This document shows positions 36,340-48,248 of a stretch of DNA of 64,000 nucleotides, piece after piece. The number at the start of each line of letters is the position of its first letter. Position 1 is the stretch's first letter. The position numbers and the translations under genes are program-made. The notes under the pieces were generated by a model. That model did no database searches. It was not told the origin of the DNA and saw nothing but the letters and a program-made list of their open reading frames with translations. The stretch comes from Druceiella hillmani (lineage: Eukaryota; Arthropoda; Insecta; Lepidoptera; Hepialidae), in assembly GCA_039881145.1 (NCBI GenBank), contig JAYKKI010000088.1, positions 4,382,001 through 4,446,000 of the forward strand, written 5' to 3'.

Positions 36340-36444
36340 GATGGTAAGAATTTTACTAACGATGGTAAGAATTTTACTAAAGATGGTAAGAATTTTACTA
36401 AAGATGGTAAGAATTTTACTAACGATGGTAAGAATTTTACTAAA
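36340..36444. repeat. 21-bp tandem repeat, 5 copies
   Basis: Five perfect or near-perfect copies of GATGGTAAGAATTTTACTAA plus A or C, followed by a decayed sixth copy. The unit is itself partly palindromic (GTAAGAATTTTAC). Confidence 0.98.
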
Positions 36445-36489
36445 TGATAAGAATTGTAATCTCATGAGTACTATTATTTAAATACGGTC

Positions 36490-37015
36490 ATTTTAATCCT
36501 TTTTTGGCACTCGTGTGCCTCTCAGTCCGTCTGTTAATGCTGATTTTCTCGGAAACTATGCGATGTAGAAACTTGAAATTCAGCATATAGTAAAGAAGGG
36601 TTAAATCATTTACAATTTTTTTTAAGTTTCAAATATTATTTGGGTTATCATGTGAAAGAGCTTGTTTTGAGGTATAAAAATATTTTTTTCACGATTTTGA
36701 ATCGGACATTAAAAAACATATCCAAAAAAATTTGCGACAATAAAGCTCGGGGCGAGCTTCCAAAAAATTCAAATAGAAGCAGTGGGAGAACTATAACAAT
36801 TCTATATCCATATTCCAAACCTATATCTCATAATTTTTTATGAATGCCCCATGTACATATATATATATATTTCTTATAATTTTTTATGAATGCACCGTAA
36901 TAGGCATTATTATTACGTTATGAAAAATTAATATTTGTAAATAGTTTAAGAGAATTCAATGTATACTTAAATATTCAAATGTCCGAAATTGTACGGATTC
37001 GTCGTAGTGGGAGTT
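36490..37015 (+). repeat. Dispersed GTCCGTC...TGTACGGAA repeat, copy 2
   Basis: Head with CTCAGTCCGTCTGTTAATGC, then CGGAAACTATGCGATG, an AAACTTGAAATTCAGCATA block, a TCATGTGAAAGAGCTTGTTT block, and the end TTGTACGGATTCG at 36990. The blocks are in the same order as in the copy at 50910-51790. Confidence 0.65.
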
Positions 37016-37309
37016 CTACTTGTAGGTGATAGGTATTTCCGATATATACTTTGTGACGTTAATTACTGAATAGCATATAAATAAACAGGCTATGGTACAC
37101 AAATTCTAATAACGGGCAGATAAGAATGGGTCCAATATTAATTCCATAGTACATTTCTGTTGACATTACTATACTTGAAATGGCTGTTAAAATAATTCTT
37201 TTTGTTGGTGATTTATTACAGTGTACAAAATATTGGTCCCAACGTTACTTATTTTTTTGAAAATTATTTTATTTATAGCTAGCGGTATTTGTAACCCATA
37301 GGCCTCACA

Positions 37310-37645
37310 TATTAGTCTCTTAAAAATACTTCGAGTCACTCAAAGAGTATGGAAAGGGCCATGCTCGAGGACTTTGCATGCGAGACATGATCGTAATAAA
37401 AAGATCTGTGAGCGAACTAAGTCACCGACATAGTTCTTCGGATAGGCAGGCTAATTGGCATTGGATCGATCACATAGCGTGAAGATTCTATGATAGTTGG
37501 GGAATAAAAGTTCTTGAATGGCAACCATGTGTGGCCATTCGCTAGGTGGACAGATGTCATAGTAAAGGTCATGGGAACCGTTGGATGCAAACAGCTCAGG
37601 ATCGATCTTTGTGGAAATATATTGGGGATGCCTATGTTTAGCGTT
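37310..37645 (+). pseudogene. LINE 3' coding end (RTE-like)
   Basis: The plus strand reads RVTQRVWKGPC, then RHDRNKKICERTKSPT, SDRQANWHWIDHIA, and after a break FARWTDVIVKVMGTVGCKQL. This order is the stereotyped C-terminal region of endonuclease-RT non-LTR retrotransposons found widely in arthropods. In that region an RxTQRxxER...RRTK block precedes a WxWxGHxxR block, and RWTDDIxKxAG comes last. No RT core is present upstream, so it is a 5'-truncated copy with frameshifts, as is normal for LINE insertions. Confidence 0.75.
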
Positions 37646-38089
37646 ACGTTTTTCGATCAGCGAGGATTATGATAACTTGGTAACATATCGACTTTTTGTA
37701 CATATTGTAATAAATTATTTTTGCGCTTTGTCTGGATCTCCTTACGTACTTGAGTATAACAAGTACAAAAACTCAGATAAATTCTTTCGGTTTCATATTG
37801 TTCCTCTTAATATCGAAATCAGTCTCCTAATATTTTTACAAAGAAAATGAGTCAAGTACAAGTTGAATGTGATGCGTCGAAATGTTCGCAAATACGCTTT
37901 ATAATTTTCTTTACTTCATATTTTCAGTATAATAATAATTTGTCAAAAATAGTTAAGTCATCTAGTGAACTAAAGCAGTCTTTTTTAAAATTGTTTTCAT
38001 ATTAAATTCAGCGAAATGAAAAAAAAACGCTGACAACAGATTGTGTTTATGAAACTAAGGAAAAGTATGTACATATTGCAAGGAATAAA

Positions 38090-38297
38090 TGCCGTCACCA
38101 AGTTATGTTGGATTGATCATAAGGCATGCGGCATTTGAGGGCGCAACCACCGCCAAGAGTCGAGTTCGATTCCTGGACGCTGTTCGACCAGGGTTGAAAT
38201 AGAGTTCTGGTTGGCTGTAAGAGATTGCTCTCGTAGCAATAAATCCACCATTTGTATCAACTGTATACATTAAAGTACATAAGTAAATAAATAATAT
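38090..38297 (+). mobile_element. tRNA-derived SINE, copy 1
   Basis: Contains a pol III B-box-like GAGTTCGATTCCTGG (38162-38176) preceded by GTTGGATTGATCATAAGGC, where a tRNA-related A box region would be. A tRNA-unrelated body follows, with a tail ending in a run of TAAATAAATAA. The copy at 61922-62097 on the other strand matches over both head and tail, which confirms a dispersed short element. No flanking duplication was recognised. Confidence 0.75.
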
Positions 38298-38927
38298 ATA
38301 AAGCGCTTAAAAGGAAAACGAGAAAAAAACATTATTTTTTTTAACTTTTGAACGCATGGTGACGAGGGGTTTCGGACGTAAGTCTAATTTATTCCACAAT
38401 TTGGAAGCAAATAAAGCCAAGGAGCATACATAAAATTAGATAGCAAGTATTTAATTAAGCCTGTTAGGGAGATTTTCAGAGCAAAACCCACATCCGTAAA
38501 TCAAAGGCCGTAAGTGTTCGTAATGAGGTGAACTTTATTTTTCATAATAATTTTTTAAGTCGTTTTCTTTTTCTCTAATCTGATAGTTTTTACAAAGATT
38601 GTGACCTGCTTGTAGTGTAAAATTGTGTAGTGCTGCGTTAACTGTAGTTCTTCTGGTATCTGATCAGACTACAACTTAAATATACGCCCCGTGGTTTTTT
38701 GTCTTCGACTTCGCAAATTACTGTGAACTTCTGTAAATTGTTGGCATTCTTGCGGGTTATATAATGTAAATATTGGAGTATATAGCGTCGGCAAACTGCA
38801 GATTGTCTAGGTGCAGTTAGAGGTATTGGGAGCATTGGCGACGGAAAGGTAATGACGTAGTTAGAGCCTTCCGTCTAGATTTATCTAATTGTTTGTATTA
38901 TACCTATAATGACATTGAACTTGACCA

Positions 38928-38928
38928 G

Positions 38929-38987
<59 letters not shown>
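38928..38987. repeat. (TA)n microsatellite
   Basis: About 60 bp of TA with one AA interruption. Confidence 0.97.
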
Positions 38988-38989
<2 letters not shown>

Positions 38990-39159
38990 CTTTACTTTAT
39001 AATATGTTCTATAAAACCACTACGTGAAATAGCATGTAGATACATAGCTGACCATCACTAAGGTCTAAATATTAGGTTTGCTTCTCATCTTAGTATATAG
39101 TTACTTTTTTATATTTCACACGTACCTTTATAGTAATATTTTTTTCTTAGACATTATCC

Positions 39160-39980
39160 TCTTAGCAGGATGGTCGTGGCCATCGTATCACTTGTGTTGC
39201 AAATAAGTGTCGCGTCACAGAATATGTCGTCATTGCTCTCTTATCAGCTATTTTCTGGATGCACTCATCTAGGGGAAGGTCTAGGACCATAGCTACTTTG
39301 ACCTAATCTGTCCATTTCGTCTCTATTCCCACACTTTTTCTGGTACCTTTAAATTTGCCCTATACCACGAGGTATCCAATACCATCATTGCTGGGCCGTG
39401 ACACGCTTTTGGAGAGTTTCATTTTGATAATTAGAGTTTCATTACGTAAGTATTGGGCAAATGCTGCCTGATAACGAGTTCTCGTATTATAGATGCACTG
39501 GTACGAAGCTCATTTTAGGGAATTCCAAATATTTTTCTCCAATACAATATTTCCTGGCCGTATATCTTCTTCTCTTGCTTTCATGTAACGTCTACGTCTC
39601 TGTGACGTAGAGAATAATAGGTAATTTTAAGCGTTGAACGAATCAGGATTTCGTTATCTTTGTGATGTTGCTGTTCTTTTATATCTACCTCACCTTATTC
39701 ATAAAAAACCTAGTGATCGTAAGGCGTATTTTGTTATTGTAAGTACATCCGCCATCCTTAGAAATTGAAACCTCAAATAGACGTATTTTGTGTCTTCGGG
39801 CAAGTTAACGCTAGCACGGTTCCCCTCCGTCTTATTGCGATTAATTTTCAGTAGGAATTCAAGGCTGATATTTTCCATTCTTTGAAGTAGATTTTCCATA
39901 TAACGAATACTAGTTGCGCAAAAGGTAGTATCTATTGTCCGCATATCGAAGATTGGTGATTTTTGAGCCACCGATCATAA
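39160..39980 (-). pseudogene. LINE RT C-terminal remnant
   Basis: The minus-strand frame 39971-39699 reads MENLLQRMENISLEFLLKIN followed by RNKT, resembling the (S)xxxGLKIN(x)xKT block after the RT palm of LINEs. It then has LPEDTKYVYLRFQF, where FxYLG is expected. Further along, the minus strand has IRSTLKITYYSL and, near 39320, a KWTD-like stretch followed by MSASRK or VLDLPLDEC depending on frame. It is heavily decayed; the LINE assignment is plausible and the clade unknown. Confidence 0.45.
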
Positions 39981-41429
39981 TTCCATTCATTCAGGTCTCG
40001 AGAGTAACTCCGCATAAACGTTAAATGGGAGCGGCAACATTGTACATTCTTAAAAAATTCCTGTACTGGTGTGGAAATGATTCCGCATTTTGATCAGACA
40101 TTTATAAAAAATGACCTAATTTCTTTCTTAAAGACAAAATGCTTTCCAGTGAAACCAAACTAGTCCATAGATATCACAAACAAATTAAACAATATCATAA
40201 ATTTTCCAATTATTTTCAGAATCGAACCGTCAAAAACCGTTTCTAAAACAAAAACAAAAATGTTGAAGACCAAAATGAAAATTTTTGTATGTTATACATA
40301 TTTTCTTCTTGATGGTCATCGAACTCATATATTTTGAATCTTTTGAACCTTTTTTCCTTTATATTTGAATCTTTTTTCTTTGAACTTTAGATTATGAATA
40401 TAGTTTTTGTTATTCTAGTAGTAGGTTATTATTTTATAAAACAATTGCTTTTATGAAAAAAAATGTTAGGAGAAGAAGATATATACACAACTTATTTCAC
40501 TTTGTTAAAATAGTATTCATCGTGCTTCGTTTGTCTTAGCAAATAATTTCAGTTAGAGTAGAATATTAATATGCTTCATGTCAATAATTTTGTGCGACCA
40601 GCACAGGTGACGTAGTACGCAGTCAGTGTTTTGATGGTTGACAGCATATACACACTGCCTGATATCAACTTCTTAATGGAGAAGTTTGACTTATAGGTAA
40701 AATGTCTGCATTTTTTTAATTTGTTTATTATTATGTTTATTTTGTTAGTATTTAATTTTTTTATTTAACTTTCTAAACATGTTGGTACACATTTCTTAAA
40801 TATTTTTAAATAATATCAAAAACTACTTTGATTTGAGATTGGTTCTACTTGATTAAGATAAGATTGTACCATTTAGAAAATAAAACATCAAATTCTCTTC
40901 GATTATTATGGGGCATTTTTGAATAATAAATTAAAGAGAAAGTAAAATAATTGTCGAATTAGTAAATTTTATATTGTATTATACGTAGAAATGGTAAACG
41001 ATAGATGAGATAAAAATAGGTTCAAAATTGAATGACAATAATTTATTACGTTTCCTTCAACTTCAAAGTAGTAATTCCTATATTAAAAAAATATTGAGGA
41101 GAGTCAGAGTAACCCTATATTTTCTTTCTAAAGTGTCTGAAAAAATTTAAATCACTTTTAGGGAAAACAAATTAGCCGTAGGCGTCCTCATTTTTGTCAG
41201 AATTTTGAAATATACTAAAAGAGGAATTTATTAAAATAAGAAGTAATATTAGAGTGCATTAACAACATATTAGAGTAAATCGCTAGCAACATGTGGCTTT
41301 TGCTTTATGACAGACCTACTGTCGTTATAATTCCACATCGAAGCTTTGTAAGCTGCAAGTTCTAACGTCAGCTTAAAGAGGACGCTACTCTACGAAAGGG
41401 GTTATACATATTTCTACCTCTTTTCCACA

Positions 41430-41830
41430 GTTTTGTCACAGATGACGGACGAAATATTGAACTAAAGCTTGAAAAACCGGCTAAAAAAAAAATTCGAAAA
41501 CGACGTGCTTGTAATATAATCCTTCTCCATTACGGCAAAGCCTTCGCGCACTCAGCCAGACTTACATCTGATATTTATGACTAACCGGGTGCAGAAATTG
41601 TAAATGACTTCCTATCATCAAATTTCTATTTATTCCAAAGAATAAAAATCGACAGCGAAAAATACGATTCCCCTATAGCGAAGAAGCGGAAACTACCTTC
41701 GAAATGGACATAGAAGTAACGTCCAAAGAAAAGAGGGCTACTTGCTCCTCACATTGGTTCCATCGAATAAAACTATGCGCACAGTGTCAGAGACTATTTT
41801 GAAAAACAGTAAATAAATTCCAAACATAAG
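41430..41830 (+). pseudogene. Mariner-like transposase fragment (second type)
   Basis: The plus strand reads VTDDGRNIELKLEKPAKKKI, then ILLHYGKAFAHSARLTSDI (for LHHDNAxxHTAxxT, with the catalytic Asp lost), NFYLFQRIKIDSEKYDSPI (for FFLFPxIKxxLRGxRFxSP) and finally HWFHRIKLCAQCQ. The last block matches the WFxRMxKCIxxxGEYFEK tail of SETMAR-like mariners. Stops and deletions occur between blocks. It differs from both other mariner-superfamily copies in this window. Confidence 0.6.
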
Positions 41831-41839
41831 CTGATCGGT

Positions 41840-43820
41840 CATGTCTTTGACCTTTTAAGAACTTTTAAGATTACCTATTGTACAACAATCACAATGATGA
41901 ATATTGACTCATTTATATACAAGAAACAGTTAATAAATATTTCTAATTGTTTATATAAAACACCTAGTTATATTTATTCTTGAGCTTAAACCTAAAATAA
42001 CCTTGTTGTTTGAGGCACTCTGTTTACAAGGTCTCCAGTAGTCTTTTTTATTTTTATTACAGCCGCAGGGAAAAAATCTTTCTGAAAAAGTTAAGATATG
42101 CATGAAGATAATTGTGTCAGTTACGAATCCAACCCAGGTGTTGTAGTAAATTACAATAAATTTTTTAAAACTTCAATTGTGTTATTAAAATGTTTGTAAA
42201 AGTTGAAGAGTGTATAACAGTATCCTTTTTAGATCAAATATTTTGATCACCGTTGATTGTTTGCCTTTATGTTACGCAACAGAACTACTTCAAACGATTT
42301 TCTAAACGAATTCCGTGCAAAAGTGCATGCATATTTCCCTCTTTATAAATTTATGTATGACCGCAAATAGATTGCATCATGCCATCAAATAATTGAATTA
42401 AACTAAATCGCGATAAATCAACATAATACTATTTATTTATTATTCATGTCGAAATTTATCATCATAATTATAATCATTTTGAATACGACCTAGTCATCTG
42501 AATGGTCGAATTCACAACGCATTAGGCTTGTCTGCTGCTTGAATCGAGTAGCTATCAAAGGAAGTTTTATGTAGCTGTTTAAATTATCAATTCATTTGGC
42601 GAATGATAGTATTATTTGAATAATGGTGGTAATCTAGAATTTTCTACAGTAGGTAGAATTGACACCACGAGTGCTGTTCTAATTATATCATTTATTATTA
42701 TATCATTATTTAATTTTAAACATTTAAAAAACAATCGATTAACTTATTATTGTATTGTTCGTAGTGAGAAGTTCTTTGATAACTAACTCAATATTTATTT
42801 AAATACTAATATACAAAACAAGGTGTAATGGATATCCTCAGGAAAATAATTTTTCTTTTTAGCTAACAAATTAAGATTGAATTTAAATACTTACGTAAAT
42901 GATGTGAAATCCACCGACAGAATACCATAATAAAAACTTGTAATGGGAATAATATAAACACTAATAGGTTTTAATAACCAGAAGCATAAAGTTATTTTCA
43001 ACCCGCTTGGTCCATTCGAAAGTTTATATATTATACAATCGCAAGGGAACCATTTACTGTTCCAAGTCAGAACATATGCGATGTGAAGTTTGACAATTTG
43101 TTTTTATTTTTGACTAAATCCTTTTAACCAACTAAAGAAAAAATAGTAGTAATATAATTTGCCTTAATGCATTTGTGCTTGTTCCTTCAGATAGCGCTAT
43201 CTAATTACACACCTCTCGGGTGGGTGTTTTGTTAAAGACTAGCGTTTCAGCCTCGAGTTTGACGAGATAAATAATTATAATTGAAGCAATTTCAAAGGTA
43301 ATCAATTTTTATTACAGTTTTTTTGATAAAGTGAAATCTTCATCTAAGAATGATACTATTTCGTAATTTTTAAATTATTTTTTATAATCTAAACTTACCT
43401 TTGAATAATGATATGTGTCCCGACAGTCGGCTCATAAGTATGTATGTATGAGGAGAAGCTACAGGTCGCAATCCTGGATTAATTTTGGGGATTGTTTCTT
43501 CTATCGATTTGTTATCAGAATCTAGGCCTGTTATTGATTTGCACAATTATTTATGAAGTAATTTAGTTTTTTAAAGCATTTCTCTTCAAAAATACCTTTT
43601 TTCGAGCTTGGCGTCTGTTTTCAGTCTTCCTGTCTTTTTAAACTATTACTTATTTTTAAATATTTCTTACAATTGTTTAATTAAAAAATAATGAAAAAAG
43701 GCAGAGTGTTTAATTTGGTTTTAATACCGATTCAATAATTTGGAAATCATTTTAATTATTTTTATTTTCAAAGTAGTACTGAATACAAATATTTTGAAAA
43801 ATTATATGAACGATTACATA
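41840..43820. other. AT-rich DNA, nothing recognised
   Basis: No domain, tandem array or foldback was noticed. A B-box-like GGTCGCAATCCTGG at 43466 hints at another tRNA-derived repeat, but there is no second copy to support it. Confidence 0.35.
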
Positions 43821-43822
43821 TG

Positions 43823-43823
<1 letters not shown>

Positions 43824-43853
<30 letters not shown>
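43824..43853. repeat. Short (TA)n microsatellite
   Basis: About 30 bp of alternating TA. Confidence 0.95.
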
Positions 43854-43857
<4 letters not shown>

Positions 43858-44049
43858 CGAACTTAAAGAGGTTTATAATAATTAATATTCTTCATTAAAT
43901 TTAATTTAGAGGAAACGTTAAGTGATATAGTTTAAGGAAATACGAGTTTTTAAAATTTAAATAATTTCAGAATAATATAACAGATAGTTGAGCGGAGAGT
44001 TTATAAGTAACTTTTGTATCAAAAAATTAAGATTTTAGAGCTCGGTACC

Positions 44050-44300
44050 TTCAAAGAAAAAAAACGGAACCCTTTTAAGATCACTCACGTGTCTGTCCGT
44101 CTGTAGTTCTGTTTCAGTCAATTTTTTAAACCGTTTATTCAGTAAACTTAAATTCGGCACAGTAAAACGTAAATCTCTGAGTATGACATGCAATTAGCTC
44201 AATTGTTTATGTGTAAAGTTTAGAAAGTTTTTTTAAAATTCCGGTTTATATTATTCAAAGGAGCAAGTTAATGAGTTTCGAAAAACGTTCTTGAATGTAG
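44050..44300 (+). repeat. Dispersed GTCCGTC repeat, copy 3
   Basis: AACGGAACCCTTTTAAGATC then TCACTCACGTGTCTGTCCGT and an AAACTTAAATTCGGCACAG block. It has the same head as the copy at 50910 (TTATAAGATCGCTCACACAT). Confidence 0.6.
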
Positions 44301-44309
44301 GAGGCTTAA

Positions 44310-46490
44310 TTATATACATTTAGTTGTTTACATATGCGTAAATGCACAGAAAATCATCGCAGTATGATTTCTTTTTAGACTCAACAGGCTTTATTGAAAT
44401 TATAAATAATTCCACGAATCTTCTTTTTTATTTTCAATTTAATTTAAAATGACGTTGAACTTACACATCTTTTATCGATCGAAAACTTCACATCCCTCTT
44501 CAAGTCATCACTCATCCCATATTTCGGGCAAAAACGAGCGATAAACGAGCAATTGATTTTAAATTAACTTAGTAGGATCATTAATGTTCATTATAACTGG
44601 ATACAATCTAGATGGTGATGTTTTAAATAGTGTCATATAACTGTAGACAACTACATAGGTCTCACCTGCGTTAGGTCTCTTGTGATCATCTCTAAGTTTA
44701 TTCTAATCCCGCTTGAACTTTTCACAAGATAATTAGAAAATATCCCAAAACGAGGTTAGCTCACTATTCGTAAACGATACCTTAGAGGACTATTACAATT
44801 TATATCAATTTGTACTTTGTTATAAAGACGTAAACATACGTGACAATAAGGTTATTCATATATTTTAAGTACAATAGTCTAAATATTATCTTTAGAATTT
44901 CCTTACATGATAAAATTGTCTCGAAAGAATGCTTATACTCAGCTCCAGTTTAGTGAATACCAAAAGAGGTTGTATTTTTAGCTAACATACATAAAAACTT
45001 CCTTAATTGGACTGTATGCATTTACATTGAGGTCGCTACATGATAGAAAGTTATTTACACAATCGAACACGCAAATAGGCTATTTCATCCCACAGGTATC
45101 TCCTTGTTCGTGAGTTTCATGCATTATTTATATAAAAGTTCCATATTTTAAACATGTCCTAATCCATAAAAAATATGTCCTAATTTTTCAGTTACATTAA
45201 TAAAATTACATCAAACAAAATAATATTGACAAAAGGTGGGTACACATAAAATAGGTAGAAATGTTAAAATGTATGTTAATTAACTGTCCGTACCGGCATC
45301 GTACGGGGCTGAGGGACCAACATTGTATTTGCTTCTTTTATTTACTCAATAATTATTTACATTTAACGATTTTCCATAAACTCTGAATACGACGCTTCTT
45401 CATTTTTTATCTGAGAATTTACAACCGATTTCAACTATTTAGAAAAAAGTACTTCCAACGTAATTTTTACACCTTTAGGTACTAAGTCTCGAAAATTGTT
45501 TGAATTTCGATACGTGTCAAATTTCAAGTTTCTAGGCTTTATAGATTTATGAAGAGACAGTCTGTCAGTGTTATTTGATTTTATATAGTAAGAGTTATAA
45601 AAAACAATTAATTTCTTCTAGAACTAATACATATTCTAAAAGAAAATCGCAGTCGTGTCCGTCTGCACGTGATTCATATGTGCACGATTCTCTCAGTAAC
45701 TACTGAACCGATTTTGTTTCTGTTGAATTTAATAGATTGTTTCATCATTATGAAGGTTTAATTATATAACGTATGAATATGTTGTGAGAATAATTTATGA
45801 ACACTTTCTGCAATTTACTCGACCTGTAGCAATGAATGTCGATGAAGTTGGAAACGCATTCCTCAGCAAAATCTCTTAGCGAGTGCTTCCTAAATCGTCA
45901 AAGATATGTGGAAATATCGTTTTTCTCAAATCGTTCTACAATAAGTTATCGTTCTGCAATATTATACGTCTATATTTTACGTAAAATTCATAACAAACGT
46001 TTTTCTGTTCAAAGACATTTTTTTTAACAAATCGAGTCAATATCGATTTTCAACTAAATTTCTAAAGCTGGTTATGTAAAATAGCCTTAATATATGTCAA
46101 ATTAAATATCATGATGATTTTCCTCAAATTATAAATGTCAAATTTTCTTTCTATATCGTCGTTTTCTAACGAATAATTTGAAGGATATGACGGTGCTTTT
46201 AACTGAGCCAAATTACACGCGAGGTTTTTCACGTGGCTCGCATCTTCCCTACACGTGCGAAGCCGGTATTTAATAATAATAGTTTTATTTAATAATGAAA
46301 AGCAAAATTAAAAATTTTTAAAAACCCACGGTGGATGTAGTCGCAGTAAATGAAAAATTATTAAATATTTTTTTTTAAAAACCCCCAACTAAAAGATAAT
46401 AAGAACCTGTTGATACAATTACAAACCCACAAATATCCGCCAGGGCTGGCATTGCCATTTCCGTTCCCAATATCAATTACATTGTAGCAG
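44310..46490. other. No gene recognised
   Basis: 45640-45740 (GTGTCCGTCTGCACG, then ACTGAACCGATTTTG) is another weak piece of the dispersed repeat. The rest is featureless. Confidence 0.35.
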
Positions 46491-46501
46491 CATAGAAAAG
46501 C

Positions 46502-46550
46502 TCCTAAGAGAATTTTAATTAGTCACCTAAGAGAATTTTAATTAGTCACG
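46502..46550. repeat. 24-bp direct duplication
   Basis: CTAAGAGAATTTTAATTAGT followed by CAC occurs twice in a row (46504-46526 and 46527-46549). This is a recent slippage event. Confidence 0.95.
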
Positions 46551-46785
46551 AACTGATAAAACTGTAAAATTTTTGGCAGAGGCAGGGCATGGCCGTCCCG
46601 GCGGATTTTCTTGGGTTTTTAATTATATTACTAAGTTCTTAATTTTTTCAGGCGCGGAGTTTTCAAAAAAAATATTTTATGGTATTTCAATTACAATCCA
46701 TCATGGTTTTTTTCAAAATGTTTAATTTTGCTTTTTATTAGTCTTAATAATAAGTTTCTAATCTAATGTAACTAACACCTATCTA

Positions 46786-47440
46786 AAAAATATCGCTGAT
46801 TAGTACCAATTATTTTGCAGAAAACCGTGTCTAAATCGGTCAAACTATTTTGGAGATAAATGGGAATATTCGTTTGCAACAAAATGTTGCAGCGCTCCTT
46901 GGTGAGCTAACACCATAAGACCTATATAAGAACTATCACCTATTAGTCCCAAATATATTGGAGAAAACCGTGTCTGAATCGGTAAAACTATTTTGGAGAT
47001 GAATCGAAGATTCGTTTACAAGAAAAATGTTGCAGCGCCTCCTAGTGAGCTAACACCATAACAACTATTTAAGAACCATTGCCGATTAGTCTCAAATATT
47101 TTGCAGAAAACTGTGTCTAAATCGGTCAAACTGTATGGGAGATAAATGGGAACATTTGTTTACAACAAAATGTTTATTGCGGCACTCTCTGGTAAGTAGT
47201 TATCTTAACAACTATCTAAGGACCATTGACAATAAATCACAAATATTTTAAAGAAAACTTATCTAAGTCGGTCAAACCGTTTGGAAGGTAAAGGCGCCTC
47301 GTGATGAGAAATCACCGCAACAACTATCCAAGAATCATTGCCAATAAATCACAAACATTTTACAGAAAACCGTATCTAAATCAGTTAAACCGTTTTGGGG
47401 ATAAATGGGAACATTGGATTGCATACCTAAACAAACGAAG
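46786..47440. repeat. Tandem array of about 145-bp units
   Basis: Four to five head-to-tail copies. Each has ATTAGTxxxAAATATTTTGC, AGAAAACCGTGTCTAAATCG, GTCAAACTATTTTGGAGATA, a GGGAACATTCGTTTACAACA block and AACACCATAACAACTAT. The fourth unit is shortened to about 110 bp. Divergence between units is about 10-25% by eye, so the array is not newly made. Short frames crossing it (for example 47301-47492) are repeat shadows. Confidence 0.92.
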
Positions 47441-47499
47441 AAACAAACAACCTCTCATCTTCAACACAAATACCTGCTCCGTTCTATCATGAGTAAAAA

Positions 47500-48131
47500 G
47501 ATTACCACACGTAACTATTTTACCTATTAATATTTCGAAATTTTAAAAAGCGACAGTCTCTATTTTCTCTGGAAAGTTTTTCTAGACGCTAAATATACAA
47601 TAATAACTTTTATTTTAGTTTAAGTTTTGCATTACTTCTTTCTAAATGAAGACTTTTGAAAAAAAATGGCTTTGGAATAGTTACAATTGGCTCCTTTATT
47701 GATATCTTACACAACTGTTCTTCGTCAGAGAAAAGTCTCGTTTAGAAGTAACATAGAAATGTGAAGGTAGAATGAAGTTTCATCATTATTCGATTTTAAT
47801 TCTAGTATCGCTCAGTATGTGCAGGTGTCATAAATTTAGTTTTCTGGAGTGATGAGATATACCAATTGCTCGTTTTATTGATGGGATTCTGTGTCTCATC
47901 TTATGCGGATGTTTTATGCCCACTAGTAAGACATTTGATAATTGTTACTATGACACCCTGGGCAATTGAATTGCAAATAACGTTGTTGTAAAACAACTAT
48001 ACGCGTATCAATTTATTTATTGTTCGCCCTGTCATAGGAAACAAACTATCTATTAGGAAATACTATATTTACGAAACATTGTCAGAATTGAATTTTGATC
48101 AAGAAATAATTATTTAGTCAGAAAGTATATA
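47500..48131. other. No feature recognised
   Basis: AT-rich spacer up to the TA that flanks the DD41D transposon. Confidence 0.4.
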
Positions 48132-48164
48132 CAGACTGTCCAGTGGCAGATTTCAAAGTTTGAA
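48132..48164 (+). repeat. Left terminal inverted repeat of DD41D element
   Basis: Starts CAG directly after the target TA. It matches the right end over about 26 positions with a 4-bp insertion (TGGC) and a few mismatches. Confidence 0.8.
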
Positions 48165-48248
48165 CAAACATAGTTTCTGGACGCAACACATAAGAGGGGC
48201 GCGGGGGTCGTCGTTAGAAGCGCAAGCGGTGTGGATGTTTTAGTAGCC

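Noticed and set aside
43420..43520. B-box-like GGTCGCAATCCTGG suggesting another SINE or a tRNA gene
   Set aside because: No cloverleaf can be drawn around it and no second copy is seen in the window.
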